This document shows positions 17,524-26,531 of a stretch of 64,000 bases of DNA, in pieces. The position numbers and the translations under genes were made by a program. Source of the stretch: JBMOLL01 sp049325415 (lineage in GTDB: Bacteria; Bacteroidota; Bacteroidia; Bacteroidales; GCA-2748055); NCBI GenBank assembly GCA_049325415.1, contig JBMOLL010000053.1:1-64000 (forward strand). The letters run 5' to 3'. Within the stretch, counting starts at the first letter, position 1; every line of letters begins with the position of its first letter. Below the pieces are notes generated by a model. It made no database searches, was not told where the DNA came from, and saw only the letters and a program-made list of their open reading frames with translations.

Positions 17524-18993
17524 TCAGCTATTATCCCCGACTTCTCTTTTCAGACAGTACACGGTGACCGATCCCTTTTGCATGACGGTGGAATCGAACA
17601 GGGTGTTAAAGTCAGGACTGTTCTTCACCATGTCGGAATCGGTATAGAGGTAGGCGGCCCCTTTTCCGATCATCTCCTGCAGCTTCTCCGGGCTGAAGTT
17701 ATCGCGGTCGAAGCCCCAGCCTTTCTTGTCGATGTAATACAGGAAGATAAAATGAGAGCGGTCGTTTCCCACCACCACCAGGGCATCTTCTGGAACAGCT
17801 GCGCGCAGTTCGGTTTTGTAAACCAGCAGGTCTTTGTTAAAGCCCGGCGATTCCGGGTTCCAGCGGCCCTTCAGCCGGAGATGGCAGGTAAACGGGAGGA
17901 CCAGCAGGAGGACCAGGGCCGAGTATTTCAGGATTTTTTTCCCTGAAGTAAGGAGGCGAAAGGCCCCGTAGGCAACCATGATAAACAGCAGGGGCATGAA
18001 AGGAAAGAGGTAGTAATCGTGCACTTTGGCAATGGCATTCAGCTCGAAGAAATAATAAAGAAGGGCCATCAGGGCAAGAGCGAGGAGCGGGAGAAAAGCA
18101 CTATTCCGCCAGGCTCTCCTCTTAAACAGGAACCAGAACGCTGCCAGGAAGAGGGGGACCGATCCGTAATTCAGGAGCATTTCGGGGAGGTTCGACAGGA
18201 GATTGAATTGCAGGTAATCCAGTATCACCGACAGCGATTCCTTATTATCCATCACCCCCAAGATCACCCGGTTGCCATCCCAGTGGGGAATGACAGTGAT
18301 GTACCACCAGGCCGGCAGGACTGTAAAAACAAACAAAGACAGGGCTTTTGCCGCTTTTTCGAAAATCCCGCCCTCCTGAAGGATCTCCCTGAGGAACCAG
18401 ATCCCGGGTACGATGAAATAAATGATAAAGGGTAATTTGCACAAAGCAGCCAGTGCCATGAAAAATCCGCTGAGGGGCAGGAGATAAAAGTTCCGCTTTT
18501 CCGTCCAGATCATAAATAAAGCCAATCCCCAGACCGCACAGCACAGCGACAGATTGTCGGGCAGGGGATTGATGGTGTAATAAAAGAACAGCGGGGAGAA
18601 GCTAAGGGTCCAGACCCCGATGACTGCCGGCAGTCGTTTCCTGAACAGGCGGATCAAAAGCAGGTACAGGCCCGCCAGGGTCAGCAATCCGGTAAGGAAC
18701 ATGAAGATCCGCGTCACCAGCACGCTTTTTCCCGTGATATGGTAAGTGGCCGCTACCAGCCATTGCATCAGCGGGAATTCCATCCGGAAGATCCCCTCCC
18801 CGTTCCCGCGCTCATTGCGGCGGGGATGGAAAATATTCATATCCTCCTCGTAAAAACTGTTAATGGTCGACTGGGTCTGTGTCTGCCGCCATACATGGAT
18901 ACTCATCAGGTCCTTGCTGAAATGGGGAAGGTGCATCAGGACACTGAGCAGGAGTGTGCCGCCAAGAATAAGCAGAACATGGTGTTTCTTCAT
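17524..18993 (-). CDS. GT39-like (PMT/ArnT superfamily) membrane glycosyltransferase
   Basis: A 489-residue polytopic membrane protein with about 10-12 hydrophobic segments and a GT-C layout. The first periplasmic loop contains the acceptor/donor-site region HVWRQTQTQ (near residue 34), and the C-terminal part is a soluble domain with PEDALVVVGNDRSHFIFLYY. This family moves sugars from polyprenyl-phosphate carriers to lipids or proteins in the periplasm. A second, longer member is at 28634-30724 (shared HxWRQxxxxS in loop 1). The acceptor is unknown and there is no sugar-synthesis cluster nearby. Confidence 0.85.
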   Translation of the reverse strand: MKKHHVLLILGGTLLLSVLMHLPHFSKDLMSIHVWRQTQTQSTINSFYEEDMNIFHPRRNERGNGEGIFRMEFPLMQWLVAATYHITGKSVLVTRIFMFLTGLLTLAGLYLLLIRLFRKRLPAVIGVWTLSFSPLFFYYTINPLPDNLSLCCAVWGLALFMIWTEKRNFYLLPLSGFFMALAALCKLPFIIYFIVPGIWFLREILQEGGIFEKAAKALSLFVFTVLPAWWYITVIPHWDGNRVILGVMDNKESLSVILDYLQFNLLSNLPEMLLNYGSVPLFLAAFWFLFKRRAWRNSAFLPLLALALMALLYYFFELNAIAKVHDYYLFPFMPLLFIMVAYGAFRLLTSGKKILKYSALVLLLVLPFTCHLRLKGRWNPESPGFNKDLLVYKTELRAAVPEDALVVVGNDRSHFIFLYYIDKKGWGFDRDNFSPEKLQEMIGKGAAYLYTDSDMVKNSPDFNTLFDSTVMQKGSVTVYCLKREVGDNS

Positions 18994-19134
18994 CGGGTTG
19001 TCGAATAAAAGGCTGGATATTCCCTGCTAATTTAGTGAATTATCTGAAGCCGGAGAAAACGGCTGTGATGGCGGTCTGGGGGAAGGGGGACGGCTGTCTC
19101 AGCAACTGTTTTTGCTGTTTGCAAAAGACCGGAT

Positions 19135-19345
19135 GGATACTTCTTAACACTGGCGGGCCTCACCCTCCTGTCCCTCTCCACATGGAGTGGGATGTTTGTA
19201 ACTACATATGAATGAATATATTACACAAGGCTTAGATGATCGTTCTGCCGGTGTCAGCCCCACCCTCCTGTCCCTCCCCCGCCTCGCCTTCGCGAAGCTG
19301 CGGCGGAGCAAGGGGTGGGAGGGACGGCTGTCTCAGCACTTATCC
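19135..19345. repeat. Dispersed hairpin repeat, GC-rich family (copy 1)
   Basis: The gap 18994-19437 holds no gene. From about 19135 it carries a repeat also seen inverted at 52.6-52.7 kb and direct at 61.4-61.7 kb. Core: CCCTCCCCCGCC, then GCCTTCGCGAAGCT (with the palindrome TTCGCGAA), GGCGGAGCAAGGGG and TGGGAGGG; the outer C-rich and G-rich arms pair, so the whole core can fold. Flanks such as GGCTTAGATGATC and CTGCCGGTGTCAGCCCC are also shared. CTCTCCACATGGAG (19173) belongs to a small palindromic family also present at 52.8 and 61.3 kb. Confidence 0.8.
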
Positions 19346-19437
19346 GGGCTGCCCGTATGATTTTATGATCATTGTTTTGCCTGTGTTGTCTCTCGTTCCA
19401 CCGGCCGAAGCCCATTGGCGAAGGCCGGCCTCACGCC

Positions 19438-20034
19438 CTACTCCGAACGCCTTCCGCCATAACGGTAATGCCCGGTCACCCTGAAATCAAAAAGACAGTC
19501 CTCCAGCACCTGACCCGCACCGATATTGTGGATCACCTGGTAGCGCTTTCCATCCGCCGAGCGAATGGCCGAGACCAGCCCGATATGCGTTATGCCACCG
19601 CCCAGGTCCCAGCAGACAATGTCGCCCGGCAGGTAGAGGGAAGGATCGGTCGTATGCGGCAGCACAGTCCCGTGGCGCGCGAAATAGGTCATGAGGTTGG
19701 GAACGCGCCGGTGGTCGATGTTGCTGTCGGGATGCGAGGCCCCCCAGCTATCTGGATAGGCATCAAAAGCGACCAGCATATCTTCATGTACTTCTTTCTG
19801 CAGGTCGATGCCGAACATCCGGTAGGCCCGGATGAGGACATCGGTACATACCCCCTTTCCCGCAGGGATATCGCCATTGGGATAGGGAATGCGATAGTAG
19901 GAGGGATCATAACTGACCTGTTGATGGGTCAGCAGCAGGGCCGAATCGGCCAGCTGACGGAAGAACGGATCCTGGGCCCGGCTGAAGGTCGCGGCTGCGA
20001 AAAGAAAGATTATGAAACTAAACACTGGCTTCAT
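19438..20034 (-). CDS. DUF1287 family secreted protein (NlpC/P60-like fold)
   Basis: A 198-residue exported protein with signal peptide MKPVFSFIIFLFAAATFSRA. Family blocks are GKGVCTDVLIRAYR (putative catalytic Cys), HRRVPNLMTYF, LPGDIVCWDLGGGITHIGLV (putative His) and HNIGAGQVLEDCLF. DUF1287 proteins are predicted cysteine hydrolases of the papain/NlpC type acting in the envelope; the substrate is not established. It lies 13 bases downstream of the radical SAM gene and is the third gene of that operon, so a role in cutting or releasing a modified peptide is possible but unproven. Confidence 0.85.
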   Translation of the reverse strand: MKPVFSFIIFLFAAATFSRAQDPFFRQLADSALLLTHQQVSYDPSYYRIPYPNGDIPAGKGVCTDVLIRAYRMFGIDLQKEVHEDMLVAFDAYPDSWGASHPDSNIDHRRVPNLMTYFARHGTVLPHTTDPSLYLPGDIVCWDLGGGITHIGLVSAIRSADGKRYQVIHNIGAGQVLEDCLFDFRVTGHYRYGGRRSE

Positions 20035-20047
20035 ATTCCGGACAGTT

Positions 20048-21067
20048 TCAGAAATTTAACGGGCATCCCGGATCCTTACGGTGAAAATCGCCGGTAAGCG
20101 CCCACGACAGGCACTTCAGTCCGCCACGGCAAAGCTGACGATAATAACAGCTGGCACAGGCACCATCAGTTTTTTCGGGATCATCAAGCTCCCTGAGGAC
20201 ACTGTTATTCATATAAATATCCACCAGACTCTCCTGTAAGGCATTTCCCACATTTATGGGCAGTCTTCTGCAGGGCAGTACCGTTCCATCCGGTAAAACA
20301 GCCAGCAGGCTGCGTCCGGCAGAACAGCTGTACGGAACTCCCCCTGCAACCAGGAACTGTAAAGACCTGTTCGCCGCCACTTCGGTCCGGGTGTGGGCAT
20401 AGAGACTGAATTTCCTTTTTTCCCTTCCCAGCAACTCAAAATAGGCTTTTGTCTGCTCCGGCGAAAGTTGCAGGGGATCATCCGGGGAAGAAGGAAGGTA
20501 CCTGTCGGTCCAGACTTTATACGCCCCCAGTCTCCGTGCAATCCTTACCACTCCGGGAAACTTTTGGTGATTCAAAGCATTTGCCGTGAAAGAGATCATA
20601 ACCGGAATATTGTACCTCCTGTAGGTCCTTACCGCCTCCAGGGTACGGTCGAAACTGCCTTCTCCCCTGATCAGGTCATTTGTTTCCCTTTCGCCTTCCA
20701 TACTCACCTGGATATAATCTGGTTTCAGTTCCGCCAGGTGCTTCAGTTTTTCCGGGGGAGGCAGAAAACCGTTGGTGAGGATGCCAAAGGTAAACAGGCC
20801 CGACCCGGCAATCCTGTCCAGCAAGGGGAAAAGCTCTTCCTTCAGGAAGGGTTCACCCCCGGTGATATTGATCCTTGCCCGGGCGTTTCCCCGCTGCTGC
20901 CTGCATGCTTTCACAAAATCGGTCATGTTCCCTAACAGGTTCTCCAGCTCGGTTGCCGGAAGTCCCGGTGAGGCATAACTCTCCTGGTAACAGTGCCTGC
21001 ATCGGAGGTTACACTGATCCGTAATATGCCACTGAAAAGTGATCCGGTCGGGTAAAATTCTTTCCAT
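20048..21067 (-). CDS. Radical SAM/SPASM enzyme, probable peptide- or protein-modifying
   Basis: A 339-residue enzyme with the radical SAM [4Fe-4S] motif C19-N-L-R-C23-R-H-C26, the GGEPF motif of the SAM site, and a C-terminal SPASM-type Cys set (YSCSAG, VLPCRR, CASCYYRQLCRGGLKC, GC). SPASM enzymes often install crosslinks or other changes on ribosomally made peptides. The gene starts six bases after the end of the Cys/Gly-tailed membrane protein, which is the obvious candidate substrate. It could instead act on another protein; no small precursor peptide gene was found nearby. Confidence 0.85.
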   Translation of the reverse strand: MERILPDRITFQWHITDQCNLRCRHCYQESYASPGLPATELENLLGNMTDFVKACRQQRGNARARINITGGEPFLKEELFPLLDRIAGSGLFTFGILTNGFLPPPEKLKHLAELKPDYIQVSMEGERETNDLIRGEGSFDRTLEAVRTYRRYNIPVMISFTANALNHQKFPGVVRIARRLGAYKVWTDRYLPSSPDDPLQLSPEQTKAYFELLGREKRKFSLYAHTRTEVAANRSLQFLVAGGVPYSCSAGRSLLAVLPDGTVLPCRRLPINVGNALQESLVDIYMNNSVLRELDDPEKTDGACASCYYRQLCRGGLKCLSWALTGDFHRKDPGCPLNF

Positions 21068-21073
21068 TTTTCC

Positions 21074-21991
21074 TCAGCTTCCACAACCACCGCAACCACC
21101 GCCGCCACAGCCTCCACCTCCCCCGCAGCCGGAACAGCCCGAACCGGAGCAACCCGAACTCATGAAATAGCCCGTACCTGCATCCTTCGCTAATTCGATC
21201 TGGTCCTCAAACAGGACGCCGATATCGGTTCCCAGAAAACCTGCTACCCCAAAAACGGCAATTCCGTAAAGAAGATTCTGATCAGCAAGGAGGTTCTCCG
21301 TCGCTGTGGTGGTCTTGAGCCATTCGAAGCGCGTCTGCGATTTCTTCAGAAACTTCCTGCCCAGTGCAGAGCTTCTCTCCTTATCCGGTTTTATAACCAT
21401 AAAAAGAGCCGCAAGCAGAGCAATCAGCAAAAGGATCAGGTAACTGAAAGGCTTATCCCTTACAATACCGAAGTAGAGTTTCAGTCCGCCGGGGATCATA
21501 ATCAGGAAAAAAGTGACAAGAAGCAACAGGTAACGCCCGTTGCGGATTTGCTGATCGGCAAGGAGCTTCTTCTGCTTAAGATTTTCAATATTCGGGGCAA
21601 AAACCTCTTCCACCGTCTTCAGGGAGTTACGTTTAAGCAAATGCCTCAACAGTCTTGGCTTCTCAAGAAAGTTATAAATGAGTAGTTCAACAGGGCCTGA
21701 TTCGGAAAATCCGTTTCCGGATTTTTTGATGAAATGCGGTTTTTTATTTATGTCGATTTCCACAGCCTTGCTTCGCCATAGATTAAAAACCGAGGTGAGC
21801 ACCACTCCCCTGCTCCCCTCTTTCAGATAGGCTATCTCAGAGGGAGACACCATCGTGGGTTCAGGGACCTCATAGCCGGAGGTATAATCGCGCAGCATGA
21901 GGAAGCGGGCCAAAACGATCAGGCCTGCGGAATACAGGGCAAAATACAGCAGGAACTGTGGTCCGGGAATGGAAATCAACTGGTCAACCAT
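21074..21991 (-). CDS. TIGR04222-like membrane protein with Cys/Gly-rich tail
   Basis: A 305-residue protein: one N-terminal membrane helix (about 12-30), a soluble segment (about 45-145, winged-helix-like region EIAYLKEGSRGVVLTSVFNL), two further helices (about 150-200), and a second soluble part. The last ~28 residues are almost only Gly, Ser and Cys with six cysteines (SGCSGSGCSGCGGGGG, then CGGGGCGGCGS). This matches the TIGR04222 type of membrane protein with a low-complexity Cys/Gly tail, whose role is unknown. It heads an operon with a radical SAM enzyme (6-base gap) and DUF1287 protein, so the tail is a plausible modification substrate. Confidence 0.75.
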   Translation of the reverse strand: MVDQLISIPGPQFLLYFALYSAGLIVLARFLMLRDYTSGYEVPEPTMVSPSEIAYLKEGSRGVVLTSVFNLWRSKAVEIDINKKPHFIKKSGNGFSESGPVELLIYNFLEKPRLLRHLLKRNSLKTVEEVFAPNIENLKQKKLLADQQIRNGRYLLLLVTFFLIMIPGGLKLYFGIVRDKPFSYLILLLIALLAALFMVIKPDKERSSALGRKFLKKSQTRFEWLKTTTATENLLADQNLLYGIAVFGVAGFLGTDIGVLFEDQIELAKDAGTGYFMSSGCSGSGCSGCGGGGGCGGGGCGGCGS

Positions 21992-22137
21992 AGCAAAGTC
22001 TTTTTTCCGGTGAAAAAAAATATTAAAATCAGCCGGCTCGCGGTTTGACTCAATTTACGAAATTCTTTTATCTGCAAAGGATCCCGGCAGAATTTTTCAT
22101 CCCTCCGGAAACAAAATTCAGCTACGGGCCCGGGTAA

Positions 22138-22797
22138 CTATCTTGCCCTGATCACCCTGAACGACCAGTACACCACGTTCAGGAAGATCCCCAGGAAGAG
22201 GGTCATCCCCCAGGTGCCGGGGTGGCTCATGGGTGAGATGACCCGATCGCCGATATCGTACAGCAGCTGAAAAGGTTCGGTGAGGATGTCCCAGCTGTTC
22301 CAGCGCAGGTAACGGCCGACATAAACCCCGAAACTTCCTATAAACAATAGGGAAACAGACAGCAGGATCAGCCAGAATCGGGAAAGCACGCCCGACAGCA
22401 TCTTCTCAATATCCATCAGGCTGAACAGTCCGAAAACCAGCCCGGTCCAGGCAAAGCTGAGGATAAGGACCAGGTCGAACCACAGCGGCATGGTGCTTTT
22501 CAGCCGGAGGTGGAACAGGTCGGTAAGGATATAGGGTGCGTTGGGAAAGAACAACAGCCAGAGCGCAATGATCCCCGCAACGACCAGCTTCCTCTTTCTC
22601 AGTCCGGGCCGGATGATGACCAGGCTGGTGAGCAGCCAGGGAATGAAGGCCAGGAAAAGGTTCCAGTTGAGAAAAAGGAACTGGGTGGTATCGGAATAAA
22701 ACAGACGAAAGAGGGATAATGCAAAACAGAGTGCGGTGGATATCCCCAGGTAAAGTGTCTCGTAATAACGGTTGTGTTCTTTCAGTATCTGTAACAT
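22138..22797 (-). CDS. DUF1361 integral membrane protein
   Basis: A 219-residue protein with about six or seven membrane segments and the DUF1361 signature FFPNAPYILTDLFHL (about residue 85) followed by WFDLVLILSFAWTGLVFG. Function unknown. ATG 22797 is chosen because the longer open frame upstream is only the overlapping dgkA gene read out of frame. It overlaps dgkA by 16 bases, so the pair is translationally coupled. Confidence 0.85.
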   Translation of the reverse strand: MLQILKEHNRYYETLYLGISTALCFALSLFRLFYSDTTQFLFLNWNLFLAFIPWLLTSLVIIRPGLRKRKLVVAGIIALWLLFFPNAPYILTDLFHLRLKSTMPLWFDLVLILSFAWTGLVFGLFSLMDIEKMLSGVLSRFWLILLSVSLLFIGSFGVYVGRYLRWNSWDILTEPFQLLYDIGDRVISPMSHPGTWGMTLFLGIFLNVVYWSFRVIRAR

Positions 22798-23159
22798 AAG
22801 GCAAGCAGGTGGGGGATAAATACCAACAGACCGATAATGACTGCCGTGACCGCACTGACAAGAACCCCGGCAGCAGCAAGGTCCTTGATCTTCCTGATCC
22901 GCTCGTCCTTCTGCGTGGAATAGAGATCGGCCAGTCGTTCCATGGATGAATTCAGGATCTCGGTGACGAATACAAAACCGATGGCAAAGCTCAGCGCCAG
23001 CCATTCCACCGCACTTACCCTGAACAGAAGACCTGCCGTCACGACCACTGCCGCCGCAAGCAGGTGGATCAGGGCATTGGGCTCTTCGGTAAACAGGGTA
23101 TGCAGACCGTTAAAGGCATACCTGAAGCTTTTAATTCTGTCCCTGAGCCTGAATTTCAT
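22782..23159 (-). CDS. Diacylglycerol kinase / undecaprenol kinase family (DgkA)
   Basis: A 125-residue membrane kinase of the DgkA fold: an N-terminal amphipathic part, three membrane helices and the conserved block ILNSSMERLADL (about residue 68) then KDLAAAGVLVSA with the catalytic and metal-binding acidic residues. In Gram-negatives it recycles diacylglycerol; in other phyla it phosphorylates undecaprenol. Bacteroidota members are not firmly assigned to one lipid. It is the first gene of a two-gene unit with DUF1361. Confidence 0.9.
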   Translation of the reverse strand: MKFRLRDRIKSFRYAFNGLHTLFTEEPNALIHLLAAAVVVTAGLLFRVSAVEWLALSFAIGFVFVTEILNSSMERLADLYSTQKDERIRKIKDLAAAGVLVSAVTAVIIGLLVFIPHLLALCYRY

Positions 23160-23266
23160 TGTATGAGTTGTGTATTTATCCGTGTTTTACATTAATACGC
23201 CGGCAGCAGGCAAATATTTTGCCGGCGGAGCCTTTTAGGATTTTTTAAGAATTCCCTTCCCTATCC

Positions 23267-23758
23267 TTACTCCGAGGCAAAGGAAAAGTGCTGCTGCATC
23301 ATGATCCAGCGGCCGTCGCGCTTCTCCAGCACACCAGTCCAGCGCGTATTCTCCCAGCTGGCCGGCTGTCCCTTCCACTCATTGATGTCGTCGAGGAGGC
23401 AGTAGAACCAGGCCACCTCACCCGACGCAGAAAAACGGATGTCCAGGTCGCTGATCGCGTACCGGATGGCCCTGAAGTCTTCGTGCATCCAGAATGCTTC
23501 AGCCTTCCTGAATTCATCGAAGCCTTTCACCACCCGTTTGCCCGGGTCGACCTCCAGATAGGTCGAATCGTTGCAGATCACGGAATACAGCAGATCCAGG
23601 TCCTTGGTGGCGGCCCAGCCGATACTGCTGCGGATGGCCTGTTCAACAGCTTCCTTATCGCCGGCCCCGGCCGGGGTCCCCTTTTCTCTGTCACAGGAAA
23701 GGGAAAAAAGGATCAGCGGAATCAACAGGCATAAAAAAAGCGGACGTGTTGTCATCAT
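23267..23758 (-). CDS. SnoaL/NTF2-like lipoprotein (DUF4440 type)
   Basis: A 163-residue lipoprotein: signal sequence and lipobox FSLSC, then an NTF2-like cone fold (EAVEQAIRSSIGWAATKDLDLLYSVIC, VVKGFDEFRKAEAFW, RWTGVLEKRDGRWIMMQQHFS). Proteins of this type are often called SnoaL-like or DUF4440 and are mostly of unknown role. It stands alone between two unrelated genes. Confidence 0.8.
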   Translation of the reverse strand: MMTTRPLFLCLLIPLILFSLSCDREKGTPAGAGDKEAVEQAIRSSIGWAATKDLDLLYSVICNDSTYLEVDPGKRVVKGFDEFRKAEAFWMHEDFRAIRYAISDLDIRFSASGEVAWFYCLLDDINEWKGQPASWENTRWTGVLEKRDGRWIMMQQHFSFASE

Positions 23759-23860
23759 CTTCTCATTTAAAGAAGCATAAAAGTTACGCTATTTTTGACA
23801 TGAAACCTGAATGCCACCGAAAAAATGAATACCGGAAAAAGAGCCGGAAAGAAAAAACCT

Positions 23861-25750
23861 TCAGCGGCAATTCTCGCAATAGCTGTCCTTCAACTCCGGA
23901 TTTTCGAGTAACTGAAAAGTTACACCACCTGACATGTTCGAATCGAACAGTCTGCAGAAGCGCTGGGGATTTATGTTCCAGGCATTGAAAAGGATCTTCC
24001 TGAACTCCTGAACCTGAAACATCCTTTCGTCTACAAGGGTAAGATTGAGATAATAAAAAAGCAGGTCTTCGGACACGTCAATCTCACCGGCCCGCTTTTC
24101 GATGATCCGGATCGCCCAGTCGGTTCTTGCATAGGACGAAAAATACTGGGCAAGATTCAGGTAATCATCGTCACTTAAAGGAATATGTTTATAGGCAACG
24201 TAAATATAATTGAGTGCCTTGTTCTTACTGATATAGTCCCTGTTTCTCATGTGGTACTCACTCATCAGAATCTCATAATTAATGAGCATCCTGTCCACAA
24301 GGGCCTCAGGTATCCCACCCTTTTGAAGATCCTGGATCTCTTCTCTGAATGCAGAGAGATCTATAAGATCCTCCCTCATGATCCACATTCTGAATTTCAG
24401 TGAGCACAGGTTATATCGCAGATGAAAATCTCCGGGCATCAGGTCAAGAAGCTCTTCCAGTTCCCTGTATGCCTGAAATACATCCGAAACATCAGTCAGG
24501 TATCTGAAAACAGCATTCCTGAACAGAAGCAGACTGTATTCCGACCTCCGTGGAACTTCCAGCCTGTCAATGGCTGACGCCGGCAATTCGTGATCGGTGA
24601 TCTTCTCAAAGACCGCTTTCTGGATCTCAACGGCCCGTTCCAGGTTTTTCTCCTCCAGTGACTGGGGGAATAAGTGAAAGAGCTCTTCTGTATCCCGACT
24701 GAACTTATGCTCTTTCTTCCGGAGGTCCAGAACGATGATCGCTTTCCGGTGCTTTCTCAGGATGGGCTCCAGTTCTTCCGCCACCTTCTTCTCGGCCAGT
24801 ACAGCTTTAATTTCCTCCTTGCCCCAATCGGCAAGAAACGAATACCTGGTGTATATGATATCGCTGAAAAAGTCAACCCAGTTCTCCGAAGCATGAATCT
24901 CCTGAATGATGGAGGGATCCTGATACGACTGAAGGGCCGAAACAATGTTCTGCGCCCTCTCCTCCTGCAGTTCCCTGTTTCTTTCGGTGGTACCTTCTAC
25001 GCTTGAATACGCCCTGACAGTTATCTTTTTGATATCATAATCCGTGAGCTTCAGTGAATCATATAGCGGCCGGATATCTTCCGGTGAGTAATCGGATTTG
25101 TTTTGTTCAAAAGGGATCTCAAAGCGAAGTGTTTTTGATAAAAAGCCGGTCCCATAAGTTTCATCCCACTTTGAAAAGGCTTTCCTGACATAGGTCAGTG
25201 TATCAAAATAGAAACCCATATCAAGCAAATCCCAGCGATAGCTTTCCAGGTGATAATAGGAAATATAATAACTGATCGAATTATTCCTGATCAATGCAAG
25301 GTTCAACTCAATTTCACTGTGAAGGAGTTCCTTCGGAATGCTTCCCAGCGGAATAAGAAGCTGACTGTCTGGCAGAATTTTCATATTCGCTTCCATATCC
25401 GGCAAAAAAACCGGTTCCAGAAGCCTGCCCTTTATCGGAGTGTTGTAATATTCAGGAATACTGTCACAATCGTATTGTTCCTTCCTGAGTATATCCACGG
25501 CAAGACCGTCGGCAGGTGAAGTAAAGAATTTCGTGAACCAGGAAGCATCGGTCAGACTGAACAGGATTTGTCCGTTAAGATCACAGTGGATGCTAAGCAT
25601 TACTTCCTCGGGTTTCTGTTCCATCAGTTTCAGCAAGGCAGTGTTCTCACTGCTTCCCGGACGCGCAATTTTCAGACCGAAATAGTCCTGGGCCAACAAA
25701 CTGCCGGTGGATAGTGCCAGAAAAATAACAAACGCAAAAAGTCTGGTCAT
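23861..25750 (-). CDS. Secreted protein with OmpA-like and repeat regions, function unknown
   Basis: A 629-residue exported protein; signal peptide MTRLFAFVIFLALSTGSLLAQ. A middle block (KKITVRAYSSVEGTTERN, then LQEERAQNIVSAL) resembles the peptidoglycan-binding region of OmpA-type proteins, and the C-terminal third is helical and tetratricopeptide-like (YNLCSLKFRMWI, NLAQYFSSYARTDWAI). ATG 25750 is preferred over 25789 because it starts the signal peptide. No family name is recognised. A periplasmic scaffold role is a guess. Confidence 0.6.
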   Translation of the reverse strand: MTRLFAFVIFLALSTGSLLAQDYFGLKIARPGSSENTALLKLMEQKPEEVMLSIHCDLNGQILFSLTDASWFTKFFTSPADGLAVDILRKEQYDCDSIPEYYNTPIKGRLLEPVFLPDMEANMKILPDSQLLIPLGSIPKELLHSEIELNLALIRNNSISYYISYYHLESYRWDLLDMGFYFDTLTYVRKAFSKWDETYGTGFLSKTLRFEIPFEQNKSDYSPEDIRPLYDSLKLTDYDIKKITVRAYSSVEGTTERNRELQEERAQNIVSALQSYQDPSIIQEIHASENWVDFFSDIIYTRYSFLADWGKEEIKAVLAEKKVAEELEPILRKHRKAIIVLDLRKKEHKFSRDTEELFHLFPQSLEEKNLERAVEIQKAVFEKITDHELPASAIDRLEVPRRSEYSLLLFRNAVFRYLTDVSDVFQAYRELEELLDLMPGDFHLRYNLCSLKFRMWIMREDLIDLSAFREEIQDLQKGGIPEALVDRMLINYEILMSEYHMRNRDYISKNKALNYIYVAYKHIPLSDDDYLNLAQYFSSYARTDWAIRIIEKRAGEIDVSEDLLFYYLNLTLVDERMFQVQEFRKILFNAWNINPQRFCRLFDSNMSGGVTFQLLENPELKDSYCENCR

Positions 25751-25887
25751 TAACAATCCTGTTTTATATACTGAAATGAACAGATCCAACTTTACAACGA
25801 CCTCTCTGGAAGTAAAACCGAAAAAAGACTGAGCTGTACTCCGCTATCGTTCCGCACCGGGACATGATCAACAGATCAGCCCTGAAC

Positions 25888-26451
25888 TCAGGAAATATGG
25901 ATCCGCCCCGAAATCAGCAGGTAGAAAATGGCAATAAAAATAATGCTGAGGGTAATAAATGCCAGGTATTTGTTTCGCTGGATCTTTTTCATACTGTCTT
26001 CCAGCTCGGGGTTGAGTAGCAAAACCTTGTTCTTGATGAAACCTGTCAGTTCATCGTCGCCCATCATTGCCCTCGTCTTGCGGTCGGGAAGATAGCCCAG
26101 CTTTTTTTCAAGACCCGTGGAACGGTCCTTGTACCGGATGGTGATCAGCGAAGGACTGGAAAGATCGAATTTTGAAATCCACAGAATGTCCCCGTATTCA
26201 ATGGTTTTCTTCCCGTCCTTGTTCAGGATGTGGACCCCGCTGTCGTCGGCTTCGATACTTTTAAGCCGGAAAGGCATTTGCAGGGAGAAGACAAAGATCC
26301 AGACAAACAGGAAGATGGTGGCGACCATGTATTCGAGGGACAGTTCGCCTGCCTTATTCCCGAAAACATAGATGAAATAAACCATCAGGGCCAGGGTCAT
26401 GGCCGGGTAAAGGTACTTGTAGATGTTGGTGGAGGAGGAACTTTTAAACAT
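25888..26451 (-). CDS. Small membrane protein with PH-like domain
   Basis: A 187-residue protein with two N-terminal membrane helices (about 12-30 and 38-56), a soluble beta-rich part (MPFRLKSIEADDSGVHIL, IEYGDILWISKFDL) like bacterial PH domains, and a C-terminal membrane helix. Function unknown. A matching promoter box is found 23 bases upstream. Confidence 0.6.
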   Translation of the reverse strand: MFKSSSSTNIYKYLYPAMTLALMVYFIYVFGNKAGELSLEYMVATIFLFVWIFVFSLQMPFRLKSIEADDSGVHILNKDGKKTIEYGDILWISKFDLSSPSLITIRYKDRSTGLEKKLGYLPDRKTRAMMGDDELTGFIKNKVLLLNPELEDSMKKIQRNKYLAFITLSIIFIAIFYLLISGRIHIS

Positions 26452-26473
26452 GGTAATGAAATTTAGGTCAGAT

Positions 26474-26505
26474 CAAATGTAGCTTTTTTGGAAGGAATCC
26501 GGAAA
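26474..26505 (-). promoter_or_regulatory. Candidate Bacteroidota promoter for the PH-like membrane protein
   Basis: On the minus strand the -7 box TACATTTG (26481-26474) matches TAnnTTTG; TTTC (26505-26502) stands 20 bases upstream in place of the -33 TTTG. Confidence 0.4.
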
Positions 26506-26531
26506 CGGAATAGGACATTTCCCCTGTGCGC

